DNA from: Bryobacteraceae bacterium
GTDB taxonomy: Bacteria > Acidobacteriota > Terriglobia > Bryobacterales > Bryobacteraceae
Direction: 5' to 3'
Assembly: GCA_030039005.1 (NCBI GenBank)
Contig: JASHQT010000139.1
Span: forward strand, 1 to 17,797
DNA: 17,797 nt
Positions 6,465 to 14,129 of the stretch are shown piece after piece (the first letter of the stretch is position 1; every line of letters starts with the position of its first letter). The notes beneath the pieces are model-generated. The model saw only the letters and a list, made by a program, of their open reading frames with translations, searched no databases and was not told the DNA's origin. A program made the position numbers and the translations under genes.

Positions 6465-8537
6465 TTACCGGCCGAAGCTGAACAGGTCGTACAGATCCGT
6501 CAGAGCCGGAGAGTTCAGCGGCACGTACGGATTGGTCGGGCTGGTTGCCGGGTTGGGGAAGTTATCGCGGCTGCGGGCGGTGATGCGGCCGAGGCCGAAA
6601 TTGCGCTCGATAAACTTGTCGATCGAGACATGGTCGGCATAAGCGTGGGAAATGTAGCCGCCCTGGGTATAAGGGGACACTACGATCAGGGGAATGCGAG
6701 TGCCGTCGCCGAAATAATCCAGCGGCTGGATGTAGCCGGAGTCGTAGTAGCCGCCGCCTTCGTCGAAGGTGATGAAGATGGCGGTGCTGGCCCAAAGATG
6801 CGGGTTTGCCTGCACGGCATCCACAATCTTCTGCGCGAAGCCCTCGAACAGGTCCAGCTTTGATGACGACGGATGTCCGTCCACCAGGCCGCTCGGCTTT
6901 ACGAAGGAAACGTTGGGCAGCGTGCCGTTTTGAATATCGGAATAGAGGTTGGCGGTGTCCTGAAGGTGCGCCGCCACCTGGGCCGGATTGGACATGATGG
7001 ACGTGTCGTACTGGAACGGATTGCAGATGTTGCAATATTCGTCGCTGTCGGCGCCCATGGCGGCGTAGTTGAGCTGGTATTTATCGGTGAGATAGTTGTT
7101 CCACTGGTCGCCGTAATACTTCCAGGACATCCCCGCCTCGTTCATCACGTCGCCGATGCTGCGCCGCGAAGACGGCGGAATGGTGAACACGGTGTTGTTC
7201 GGGTTGGTATCGGTGTAGGCGTTGCTGCCGTCGCCGAAATAACCCGGATTGTAGTTGTTCAACAGATAATAATGGCCGGGTTCGCAGTTGGGATTGATGG
7301 GCGTCTTAAGCGACTTGAGGTAATTGACGATCGTAGCGACGCCGGGCTGGGTGAGATCGGAGCAGTTGGTGTAGGAACCACCGCCGTAGGACGCCGAACC
7401 GTAGGAACCTCCGCCATACCCGTCTTCCGTGTACCAGTTATTGGTCCCGGTGGCCGGATTCGGGTTCTCTACTTCATCCACCGTACCGGCGTTGGGTGTC
7501 CCCGCATCGACCAGCGTGTTGTGCGGCGGAGTGGTGGCGTTGCCGTTGCCGTCACTAAAGTAGATCGCGTCGGCGTGGCCCAGCATGATGTGATTGGCGC
7601 CGGTCCCGCCGATCACGGACTGATGGAAGTTGTCGCTCATCGAATACGTGTCGGCAAGATATTTGAAGTATGGGACGTCGCCTTGCTGGACGTTGTAGAA
7701 TCCCATGGACGTGGAGCCTTCGCCCGTGGTCTTCACGCCGGTCGAATATTCGGTGCTGAAATTCGACGCTTGCGTCTGCCCGTTCGTTCCGGCGCCGACG
7801 GTTACTTCCACCCACGGGAACAGGCTGGAATCGCAGCCGGAGGGATTAGCGGCGGTGGCTTGGGTGGCGTCGCAATTCATCTGTTGCCACATCTGGTAGA
7901 AGCGATGGACGGGGCTTTGCGCGTAGGAATCGTAAGTGAACGTGGTTCCGTTCGTCAGTTGGAACGGGCCGGCCGGCAGCGAAGTAACGTTCGTGATGCG
8001 CGTATCCGGCGTCCCGGACGCGAGGCCGCTCGCGCCGGCTCCGCCGGTGGTCAGGTATTGATAATAGCTGGCGGGCAGACCATTTTCCGATTGCTGCGCC
8101 AGCGTCAGGCTGTTGTTCGGTACGTAGGAGGTGCCGGAGGGGCCGCCCACCAGCGGCGCGGGCAAAACGTTGCCGGCGAATGCGCTCTTGGAGGGATTCA
8201 GCAGGAATGTGTCGGGCGCCTCATCGGTGGCCGCGCTCTGCGCCGCCTTGGCGAAGTTCTTTCCCGGGCTGCCATCGGCGTTGACGATGCCTTCCGAGAG
8301 CAGATTCCAGACGGTGTTGCCGGGTTGTGGCTGGTAGGTCGCAAAGACGTGGTCAAAGCTGCGGTTTGCGCCGATGATCACGATCACGTGCTGAATCGCG
8401 AGATCTGAATGCGGGCCCGCGGCGGATAACGGAGCGACGCTCACGGTCGTGCCGGCGATGAATTGCAAAAGCGCGATGGACGCCATGCCCAGGCGCAGAC
8501 TTTGGAACGTCTTGGATGCGATGTGGTGTAGGGACAT
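6465..8537 (-). CDS. Secreted phosphoesterase family protein (PF04185: phospholipase C / acid phosphatase AcpA type)
   Basis: The protein has 690 residues, with a signal peptide (hydrophobic core MASIALLQFIAGTTVSVAPLSA, described by its ends only). The first conserved block, HVIVIIGANRSFDHVF at about 50-65, is the family's N-terminal motif. The family normally has Glu-Asn at the metal site; here it is Ala57-Asn58. The later GGTGANH (310-316), where the family's nucleophile region lies, and the acidic pair in FITFDEGGGYYD (D592, E593) are kept, as is the His-rich segment VSPYTQGGYISHAYADHVS. A Gly/Ser/Tyr-rich insertion occupies about 372-389. The ATG at 8537 is preferred because an AGAGAG ribosome site (8543-8548) lies just upstream; a TTG at 8570 is in frame. 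Likely reaction is phosphate ester hydrolysis outside the cytoplasm, if the Ala substitution does not abolish it. Confidence 0.88.
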   Translation of the reverse strand: MSLHHIASKTFQSLRLGMASIALLQFIAGTTVSVAPLSAAGPHSDLAIQHVIVIIGANRSFDHVFATYQPQPGNTVWNLLSEGIVNADGSPGKNFAKAAQSAATDEAPDTFLLNPSKSAFAGNVLPAPLVGGPSGTSYVPNNSLTLAQQSENGLPASYYQYLTTGGAGASGLASGTPDTRITNVTSLPAGPFQLTNGTTFTYDSYAQSPVHRFYQMWQQMNCDATQATAANPSGCDSSLFPWVEVTVGAGTNGQTQASNFSTEYSTGVKTTGEGSTSMGFYNVQQGDVPYFKYLADTYSMSDNFHQSVIGGTGANHIMLGHADAIYFSDGNGNATTPPHNTLVDAGTPNAGTVDEVENPNPATGTNNWYTEDGYGGGSYGSASYGGGSYTNCSDLTQPGVATIVNYLKSLKTPINPNCEPGHYYLLNNYNPGYFGDGSNAYTDTNPNNTVFTIPPSSRRSIGDVMNEAGMSWKYYGDQWNNYLTDKYQLNYAAMGADSDEYCNICNPFQYDTSIMSNPAQVAAHLQDTANLYSDIQNGTLPNVSFVKPSGLVDGHPSSSKLDLFEGFAQKIVDAVQANPHLWASTAIFITFDEGGGYYDSGYIQPLDYFGDGTRIPLIVVSPYTQGGYISHAYADHVSIDKFIERNFGLGRITARSRDNFPNPATSPTNPYVPLNSPALTDLYDLFSFGR

Positions 8538-8579
8538 TCGTTCTCTCTTTTCTGTGAGTCTTGTAGCCAACGCCGTCCA

Positions 8580-8606
8580 GTATTAGCTACGAAAGTTGCA
8601 GCTCAA
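8580..8606 (-). promoter_or_regulatory. Weak candidate promoter for the phosphoesterase gene
   Basis: On the minus strand TTGAGC (8601-8606) and TAATAC (8580-8585) resemble -35 and -10 boxes. The spacing is only 15 nt, shorter than ideal. Transcription would start near 8573, giving a leader of about 36 nt. The rest of the 113-bp gap between this gene and the multicopper oxidase shows nothing else. Confidence 0.3.
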
Positions 8607-8650
8607 TGTGGTTGGCGTGAATTTAGGGTTAAAGCGGGGAAGCATTCTTG

Positions 8651-10387
8651 TTACCGCTCTCGCGACGCGCGCGCCGCCGGTTCGACACGAATGAGCCCCA
8701 TCATGCCGCCATCTTCATGCTCCAGAAGATGGCAATGATAGGGGAATGTGCCGACGGTGTTGGGATCGCGAAAATCCATGCGCAGCCGGACGCTCGGATA
8801 AACCAGCATGGTGTCCTTGTAATAAGGAACGTTGACGGTGTCGCGCAGGAACGGCTCGTTTACGGGACGGCCCAGGTAATCGAGCAGAAGGAAATGCAGT
8901 TGATGAATATGAAACGCATGCAGCTCGTTCGAGCGGTTCTCAATAATCCAATCCTCCACCGTTCCCTGCTGGGCGACGATATCCGGCACGCCGGATTGCG
9001 GATCGAAGACGGCCGGTGTTTTGCCGTCCACGGTAATGTAGAACTCGGTGGCGCTGTTGGGATTTTTCGGATCGGTTAATTTTTCTGAAAAGTACAAGTG
9101 GCGCGTGCGGACGGGCGCCACATCGCCCAACCATGGCAAAGACGACGGAGCTAGGGACTGGGTGAAAGCGGGGAGTGTGGAGCGCGGCTCGGGGGCATCC
9201 GCTGAGGCGGTGACGGTGGCCAGCGCGCGATTGGGATCGTTCTCGCCGCCCGGTCCGGTATCGACGGTGCGCGTGACCAGCAATCCCTGAACCCCAACCG
9301 GCGGCCCTTGCACGATGAATTCCATGCGGGCACCGGGTGGGATGCCGAGATGTGTCGGCCAGTCGATGAAATCCCCTGAAGTCCGGTTGTAGTTGAGAGG
9401 CACTCCGTCGAGAGCGACCAGGCCCAGCGGCTGGGGCCGGCGATTGAAGAGCACCGCCAGATTTAAATACGTGATGGCGGAGGCATTCAACACGCGCCAT
9501 AACTGACGCTCGCCGGGTTTCATTGCGATCCTGGCCGGCGGATAGTCGGGGTAGGGAACCGGCACGTAGTTGATCGACAAATCCTTGGCCGGTTTGCCGA
9601 AGCCGGTGCCGTTGTTGGCTGCGTCGCCGTCGCGATCGAGCAGCAGCTTGGGAACAACGGGTTCGAATTTTGAGGGCGGGGAATTGGGATTGAGCAGGTC
9701 CTGATCGCGAATCACCAGCACGCGTTCCGGGAGGCCCGCGACTTGCTTGTTGGCGCGCTCGATTCCCTCTATGATCAGCGCGCCGGACGCTCCGCCCAGA
9801 ACCTGCACCTTGCTGAATCCGTGGATGTGCGGGTGATACCAATAGAGTCCGGGCGGCTCGCCGGCGGGAATGCGGAAGCGGTATTCGAACGGAGCGTCGT
9901 GCGGACTGATGGAAGTGCTGAGCACGTCGTCTTGGTGACAGACGGAGGGAATGGTCAAGCCGTGAAAGTGCAGATTCGTCGCGGTTGCGGTCATCGCGCC
10001 GCTGGCGCAGGGATCGTCCTGTTTGGCGGCGCCGGCGTGCGTGTGCGCGTGCATCGCAGTGGCGGCGGTCGCGGTCAGGTCATTTTTTGTCAGATCATTC
10101 TTTAAATGCAGGATCAGCAGATCGCCGGGGGCGAGCCTTAACGTGGGCGCCTGGTTGCCGTTCGCGTCGACATAGCAATAACGAGTGGAGCCATCGGCTT
10201 CCCTGTTGTGAATCGTGAGATCCACCTTTAAAACGCCGTCGCGGCTGCGCAAGTCCTCGGGTTCGGGTACGGTGCTGCCGACAGCGGGACGGCCGCAGGC
10301 ACTATCGGGCGGTTCCTTGGCGAGGAGCCTGCCGTGCGACAGCGGAACGAGCGCGCACACAACCGCGCCGAGCAAAAATTGTTTCAC
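8651..10387 (-). CDS. Secreted multicopper oxidase (three-domain, laccase/CotA-like)
   Basis: The protein has 578 residues, within the range for three-domain multicopper oxidases. A signal peptide (MKQFLLGAVVCALVPLSHG) precedes the first cupredoxin domain. All four copper motifs are present: HFHG (140-143), HPHIHG (185-190), HAFHIH (about 490-495) and HCHLLEHEDGGM (551-562). The last gives the type 1 copper Cys552, His557 and axial Met562. It should oxidise phenols, metal ions or similar donors and reduce oxygen to water outside the cytoplasm. A His/Ala-rich loop (AMHAHTHAG, about 111-119) is inserted before the first copper motif. The start is GTG at 10387, with AGG about 8 nt upstream; a 6-bp inverted repeat covers this region. 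It lies 63 nt downstream of the methyltransferase on the same strand. The substrate cannot be assigned. Confidence 0.93.
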   Translation of the reverse strand: MKQFLLGAVVCALVPLSHGRLLAKEPPDSACGRPAVGSTVPEPEDLRSRDGVLKVDLTIHNREADGSTRYCYVDANGNQAPTLRLAPGDLLILHLKNDLTKNDLTATAATAMHAHTHAGAAKQDDPCASGAMTATATNLHFHGLTIPSVCHQDDVLSTSISPHDAPFEYRFRIPAGEPPGLYWYHPHIHGFSKVQVLGGASGALIIEGIERANKQVAGLPERVLVIRDQDLLNPNSPPSKFEPVVPKLLLDRDGDAANNGTGFGKPAKDLSINYVPVPYPDYPPARIAMKPGERQLWRVLNASAITYLNLAVLFNRRPQPLGLVALDGVPLNYNRTSGDFIDWPTHLGIPPGARMEFIVQGPPVGVQGLLVTRTVDTGPGGENDPNRALATVTASADAPEPRSTLPAFTQSLAPSSLPWLGDVAPVRTRHLYFSEKLTDPKNPNSATEFYITVDGKTPAVFDPQSGVPDIVAQQGTVEDWIIENRSNELHAFHIHQLHFLLLDYLGRPVNEPFLRDTVNVPYYKDTMLVYPSVRLRMDFRDPNTVGTFPYHCHLLEHEDGGMMGLIRVEPAARASRER

Positions 10388-10388
10388 G

Positions 10389-10412
10389 CCTGCCTAGTGT
10401 CTTACGGGCAGG
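10389..10412. repeat. Inverted repeat over the multicopper oxidase translation start region
   Basis: CCTGCC (10389-10394) and GGCAGG (10407-10412) can form a 6-bp stem with a 12-nt loop immediately upstream of the GTG at 10387. In the minus-strand mRNA the 3' arm includes the AGG of the ribosome site, so the hairpin could limit translation. The stem is short and may be chance. Confidence 0.3.
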
Positions 10413-10450
10413 TCAATATTCGATGAATCTTATGTGAAACGCCGATGACG

Positions 10451-11221
10451 TTATTGCCGAAAAATGGTGGCGATGGCGGTGACCTGCTCGTCGAACGCGC
10501 CTTCGTCGGAAAGCGGTTCTAGCTCCGCGCGCATGGCCGCTTCGAACGCCGGCCGCCGGTCGCCCAGCACCTCCGGCGAGGTGGTGGATAGCGAGAGCGC
10601 GCGGCCGATCAAATCCGATATCGTCACACGATGGCTCTCGGTGACCTCCACTTGTTCGGACTTGTGGAATCTGGAGCCGCGGAACCACTCGTCGAGATTG
10701 ATGTGATAACGGCTCTCATCGGGATCCGACGACCACGCATGGCGGACGTCATGAAATTTGCCGGCCCAACCCTGCGCCACGGCGCTGTGGGCTCGCGTGC
10801 CGCAAATCGCGATCCAGCCGGTGGGGTGCAAAATGCGCTCCAGCACGGCGAGCGCTTCGTCGCGATCGAACCAATGCAACGCGCGGCCCACGGTGACGGC
10901 TTGAAAACAGCCGATGTCGCGCGGAAGATCTTCGATGCGCGCCTGGATAAGATCGATGTGCACGCCGGCGCGGGCCGCCTCCACGCGTGCGGCGGCCAGC
11001 ATTTCAGTTTCGATATCCACGCCCACGCAGCGTCGCACATAGGGCGCGAAGCCGATGGCGAGCGAACCCGGTCCGCAGCCGATGTCGATCAGCCTCGCGT
11101 CGGTGCGGCGGTCCTCGGTATCCAGGAGTCCTTCGCGCCGTGCCACTTCCAGGAAGAAGCTCGCCGGGTAGGGTTCGCGATAACGCGCGTAATACGGTAC
11201 GGTGGAATCGAATCGGCCCAC
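10451..11221 (-). CDS. SAM-dependent methyltransferase, class I (Methyltransf_11/25 type)
   Basis: The cytoplasmic protein has 256 residues from the chosen start. Motif I, LIDIGCGPG, lies at about 45-52 and binds S-adenosylmethionine. The acidic residue that contacts the ribose follows in CVGVDIE near residue 69, and the motif III/IV region is RALHWFDRDEAL. The opening GRFDSTVPYYARYREPYP is typical of a group of small-molecule methyltransferases found next to varied genes. I chose GTG 11221 because GGTGGA (11227-11232) is 5 nt upstream and relatives begin at this point; an ATG at 11269 adds 16 residues but has no ribosome site. It is divergent from the glycosyltransferase gene across a 91-bp gap. 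The substrate is unknown. Confidence 0.87.
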   Translation of the reverse strand: MGRFDSTVPYYARYREPYPASFFLEVARREGLLDTEDRRTDARLIDIGCGPGSLAIGFAPYVRRCVGVDIETEMLAAARVEAARAGVHIDLIQARIEDLPRDIGCFQAVTVGRALHWFDRDEALAVLERILHPTGWIAICGTRAHSAVAQGWAGKFHDVRHAWSSDPDESRYHINLDEWFRGSRFHKSEQVEVTESHRVTISDLIGRALSLSTTSPEVLGDRRPAFEAAMRAELEPLSDEGAFDEQVTAIATIFRQ

Positions 11222-11281
11222 GTCAGTCCACCGGAATTCTAGCAAAGCGAGCGGCGGACCGGAGTCCATCCGGCGCCGTAT

Positions 11282-11290
11282 TGTTATGCT
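11282..11290 (+). promoter_or_regulatory. Candidate extended -10 promoter for the glycan operon
   Basis: TGTTATGCT fits the extended -10 form TG-N-TATGCT, and no good -35 box lies upstream. Transcription would start near 11297, about 16 nt before the TTG start of the glycosyltransferase gene. This leaves room for a ribosome site, but none is convincing. Confidence 0.35.
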
Positions 11291-11312
11291 GAGCTAGGGG
11301 CTGCCTGCATTC

Positions 11313-12428
11313 TTGAAGATCGCTCACATCGACACCGGCAAGGATTTTCGCGGCGGCCAGGATTTGTTGTTGTCGCTGGCTCGCGGATTGAACCGGCGTG
11401 GTCACGTTCAGCTTGTGATCGCGCGGGAGGGCAGTCCGCTCGCGGCGCGCGCCGGCGCCGAGGGATTGAAGACCATCGCGCTCGGCAGATTGGGTGGTCT
11501 GCGCCGCCTTCTGCGCGAGGAGCGTTTCGACATTGTTCACGCGCATGACGGGCGCGCGCAAACGATTTCGTTCCGCGCCTCCATGGGGCTGCCCGTCGTG
11601 CGTGTGGCCAGCCGTCTGGTGGCGTTCCCGCCGCGGCATCCGCTGGTGCATCGCTGGAAATACAGCCTCACCGCGCACGGAGTGATCGCACTGTCGCAGG
11701 CCGTGCGACAGGTGCTGCTCGACGCGGGCGTGCCGGATTCGCACATCGAAGTGATAGTGCCAGGGATCGAACTGCCCGCGAAGCTTCCCGACCTGCGGAT
11801 GAGAGCCGCGGCGCGGGCCCGCTGGGGTTTCGGCAATGACGAATTTGTGATCGGGCACATTGGCGCGTTCACGCGCGAGAAAGGCCAGGATATTGCCTTG
11901 CAGGCCGCGATTGATCTGGCCTCCAAGCTTCCGCGCGCGCGCCTGCTGCTCGCAGGCGATGGTCCCGAGCGGTCCGCGCCGGGCATGGTCGAGCTGGCAC
12001 GCCTAGCTTCCCGCGTTGCGCAATTGCCCGGGTTCGTCGATGACATGGACGAATTCTATGCCGCACTCGACCTGTTCATCATGCCGTCACGTGCGGAGGC
12101 CTGGGGCCTGACCGCGCTGCGCGCCATGGCGTTCGGCTTGCCGGTGATTGCGAGTAATGTCGGCGGGCTGCGGGAAGTGGTGGAGCAGGGCAAGAGCGGC
12201 TGGTTGTTCGAGCCCGAGTCGCCCGCGGCGCTTGGCGAAGCGATCATCGAGGCGGCGTCCGATCCGGGGCGCTTGGCTGAGTTCGGCCGGCGGGCGCGCG
12301 CTCGCGCCGAACAGTTTTCGATCGCGCGGACGGTGGAGCGTACGGAACAATTTTACGCGCGCTTGTTGGCCGGGGCCGGTCAGGCGACAATGGAAAATTC
12401 GGAAAATTCAGTTCAGTCCGTAACATGA
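11313..12428 (+). CDS. Glycosyltransferase family 4 (GT-B fold)
   Basis: The 371-residue protein has the two Rossmann domains of GT-B enzymes. The N-terminal, acceptor-binding domain starts KIAHIDTGKDFRGGQ; the loop FDIVHAHDG (72-80) is typical. The C-terminal donor-binding domain begins near FVIGHIGAFTREKGQD (178-193) and includes LLLAGDGPE and FIMPSRAEAWGLTALRAMAFGLPVIASNVGG. In the usual E-x7-E motif the first Glu is E262, but the second position, residue 270, is Arg. It would transfer a sugar from a nucleotide donor to a lipid-linked or glycan acceptor at the inner membrane. The start is TTG at 11313 with no strong ribosome site. Its stop overlaps the next gene's ATG by 4 nt (ATGA), so both are in one operon for surface glycan synthesis. 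Confidence 0.9.
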   Translation: MKIAHIDTGKDFRGGQDLLLSLARGLNRRGHVQLVIAREGSPLAARAGAEGLKTIALGRLGGLRRLLREERFDIVHAHDGRAQTISFRASMGLPVVRVASRLVAFPPRHPLVHRWKYSLTAHGVIALSQAVRQVLLDAGVPDSHIEVIVPGIELPAKLPDLRMRAAARARWGFGNDEFVIGHIGAFTREKGQDIALQAAIDLASKLPRARLLLAGDGPERSAPGMVELARLASRVAQLPGFVDDMDEFYAALDLFIMPSRAEAWGLTALRAMAFGLPVIASNVGGLREVVEQGKSGWLFEPESPAALGEAIIEAASDPGRLAEFGRRARARAEQFSIARTVERTEQFYARLLAGAGQATMENSENSVQSVT

Positions 12429-13423
12429 CGTGGAGCGGCAAAAATGTTGTGGTTACCGGCGCCGGCGGATTCATCGGCAGCCATCTGGTGGAGCGGCTGC
12501 TCGCGCTAGGCGCGAACGTAACCGCGTTCGTCCGCTATAATTCGCGCAACGACGCGGGATTTTTGGACCTCCGGGCTCCCCGTACAAAAGACATACGGAT
12601 TGTTCCGGGCGATATTCGCGATCCGGAGGCCGTCCGCAACGCGCTGGAGGGCGCACGCGCCGTATTTCACTTGGCTGCGCTGGTGGGGATTCCCTATTCG
12701 TATGTTCACCCGGTAGAGGTGTTCGAGGTGAACGCCAACGGGACGCTCAATGTCCTGACGGCGGCTCGCGATGCGGGTGTGGAGCGCGTGGTCACAGCGT
12801 CCACGAGCGAAGTTTATGGCAGCGCGCGGTATGTGCCCATCGACGAGAAGCATCCCAAGCAGCCGCAGTCGCCGTATTCGGCGAGCAAAATCGCGGCCGA
12901 TGCCGTGGCGCTAAGTTTTCACGCCGCATTTCAACTTCCGGTGACAGTGGTGCGGCCGTTCAATACGTATGGCCCGCGTCAGAGCGATCGCGCCATCATC
13001 CCGACTATCATCAGCCAGGCGTTGACGCAGCCCGAAATCACTATCGGCAACACAGCTCCTACGCGCGATTTCACTTACGTTAGCGACACGGTAGAGGGAT
13101 TTCTGCAGCTCGCTGCATCGGATGCGACAGTGGGCCAAGAGGTGAACCTCGGCACGGGTTCGGAAATTTCTATCGGCCAACTCGTGGAGCGCATCAATGT
13201 GATCATGGGGGTGATCGTGGGCCGCGAGCTTCCGGTGCGCCAAAAAGACGAGCGCGTGCGGCCGGAGTCGAGCGAGGTGAATCGCTTGGTTTCGAATAAT
13301 TCCAAAGCGCGCGAGCTCACAGGCTGGCGGCCGTGCGTGGGGCTCGACGAAGGCATCCGGCTCACCGCGAAATGGGTGGAGGAACGTTTAGACATGTACG
13401 ATCCGAACGTGTACCGCATTTGA
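12425..13423 (+). CDS. NAD-dependent epimerase/dehydratase, LegB-like nucleotide-sugar 4,6-dehydratase
   Basis: The 332-residue extended short-chain dehydrogenase has the NAD-binding loop TGAGGFIG at 11-18, the catalytic TSTSEVYG at 125-132 and the YxxxK pair Y151/K155 in SPYSASK. The phrase TASTSEVYGSARYVPIDEKHP and the run RPFNTYGPRQS closely match what I remember of LegB, the enzyme that starts legionaminic acid synthesis by converting a GDP- or UDP-GlcNAc to the 4-keto-6-deoxy form. The Glu after the catalytic Thr/Ser also favours a dehydratase over a plain epimerase. The next gene is a nucleotidyltransferase that could make its substrate. No aminotransferase, NeuB- or CMP-transferase-like gene is in the window, so the final sugar is uncertain. 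Confidence 0.88.
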   Translation: MTWSGKNVVVTGAGGFIGSHLVERLLALGANVTAFVRYNSRNDAGFLDLRAPRTKDIRIVPGDIRDPEAVRNALEGARAVFHLAALVGIPYSYVHPVEVFEVNANGTLNVLTAARDAGVERVVTASTSEVYGSARYVPIDEKHPKQPQSPYSASKIAADAVALSFHAAFQLPVTVVRPFNTYGPRQSDRAIIPTIISQALTQPEITIGNTAPTRDFTYVSDTVEGFLQLAASDATVGQEVNLGTGSEISIGQLVERINVIMGVIVGRELPVRQKDERVRPESSEVNRLVSNNSKARELTGWRPCVGLDEGIRLTAKWVEERLDMYDPNVYRI

Positions 13424-13436
13424 TGCGGGCGCAATC

Positions 13437-14129
13437 ATGAGAGCAATGATCCTGGCAGGCGGGCAGGGGACGCGGCTGCGCCCGCTGACGTTCTCGATTC
13501 CCAAGCCGCTATTGCCGGTGGGCGAGAAGCCGATCCTCGAAATCATCATCGAGCAGTTGCGCGACGCCGGGATTTCCGACATCGTTCTCGCCACCGGTTA
13601 TCAAGCGGAGTTGATTCGCGCGTTTTGCGGGGACGGATCGAAGTTCGGCGTGGCGATCAGGTACGTGCACGAATCCAAGCCGCTTGGCACAGCGGGGCCG
13701 GCGAGCGCGCTGCGGGAGCGGATCGCACCCGGTGAGTTGCTGCTGGTGATGAACGGCGACCTGGTTACGGATCTCGATTTCCGCGATTTCATGAAATCCA
13801 GCCGTGCCAGCGGTTGCGAACTGACGGTAGCGTACGCGAGATATACCTACCGCTCGCCTTACGGAGTCTTGGCGGTCCGCGATGGATCCGTTCACGGGGT
13901 CACTGAGAAACCCGAGACCGAGTACGCCATCAGCGCGGGGATTTATTGTCTGAGCGGTCTTGCGATTGAGATGATTCCGCGCGACACGTTTTTCACCATG
14001 CCTGATTTGATGAAGAAGCTACTCGCGGTGGGCAAGCGCATCCACGCCTATCCGATCCCCGGAACGTGGATGGGACTGGAAAGCATCGAGCATTTCAACG
14101 AAGCGGTACGGAAGCTTCAGCCGGAGTGA
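13437..14129 (+). CDS. Sugar-1-phosphate nucleotidyltransferase
   Basis: The 230-residue protein is a single NTP-transferase domain. The activation loop MILAGGQGTRLRPLT at 4-18 and PKPLLPVGEKP at 22-32 bind the nucleoside triphosphate and sugar phosphate. NGD at 106-108 supplies a metal-binding Asp. The C-terminus (TFFTMPDLMKKLLAVGKRIHAYPIPGTWMGLES) is typical of ManC/RmlA/PtmE-like enzymes, but no CBS or left-handed helix domain is attached. It lies 13 nt after the LegB-like gene and probably makes the nucleotide sugar that LegB uses. In Campylobacter legionaminate synthesis that role belongs to PtmE. An ATG at 13446 is also possible. Its 3' end overlaps the opposite-strand gene by 35 nt. 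Confidence 0.9.
   Translation: MRAMILAGGQGTRLRPLTFSIPKPLLPVGEKPILEIIIEQLRDAGISDIVLATGYQAELIRAFCGDGSKFGVAIRYVHESKPLGTAGPASALRERIAPGELLLVMNGDLVTDLDFRDFMKSSRASGCELTVAYARYTYRSPYGVLAVRDGSVHGVTEKPETEYAISAGIYCLSGLAIEMIPRDTFFTMPDLMKKLLAVGKRIHAYPIPGTWMGLESIEHFNEAVRKLQPE

Noticed and set aside
6873..8408. Open frame of 511 codons on the + strand across the phosphoesterase gene
   Set aside because: It is a Val/Gly/Arg-rich shadow frame of the minus-strand gene with conserved family motifs.
10611..10700. Search for tRNA, rRNA or riboswitch folds in gaps and this AT-richer stretch
   Set aside because: No cloverleaf, TYC-loop consensus or known riboswitch core was recognised by eye; the stretch is coding for the methyltransferase.
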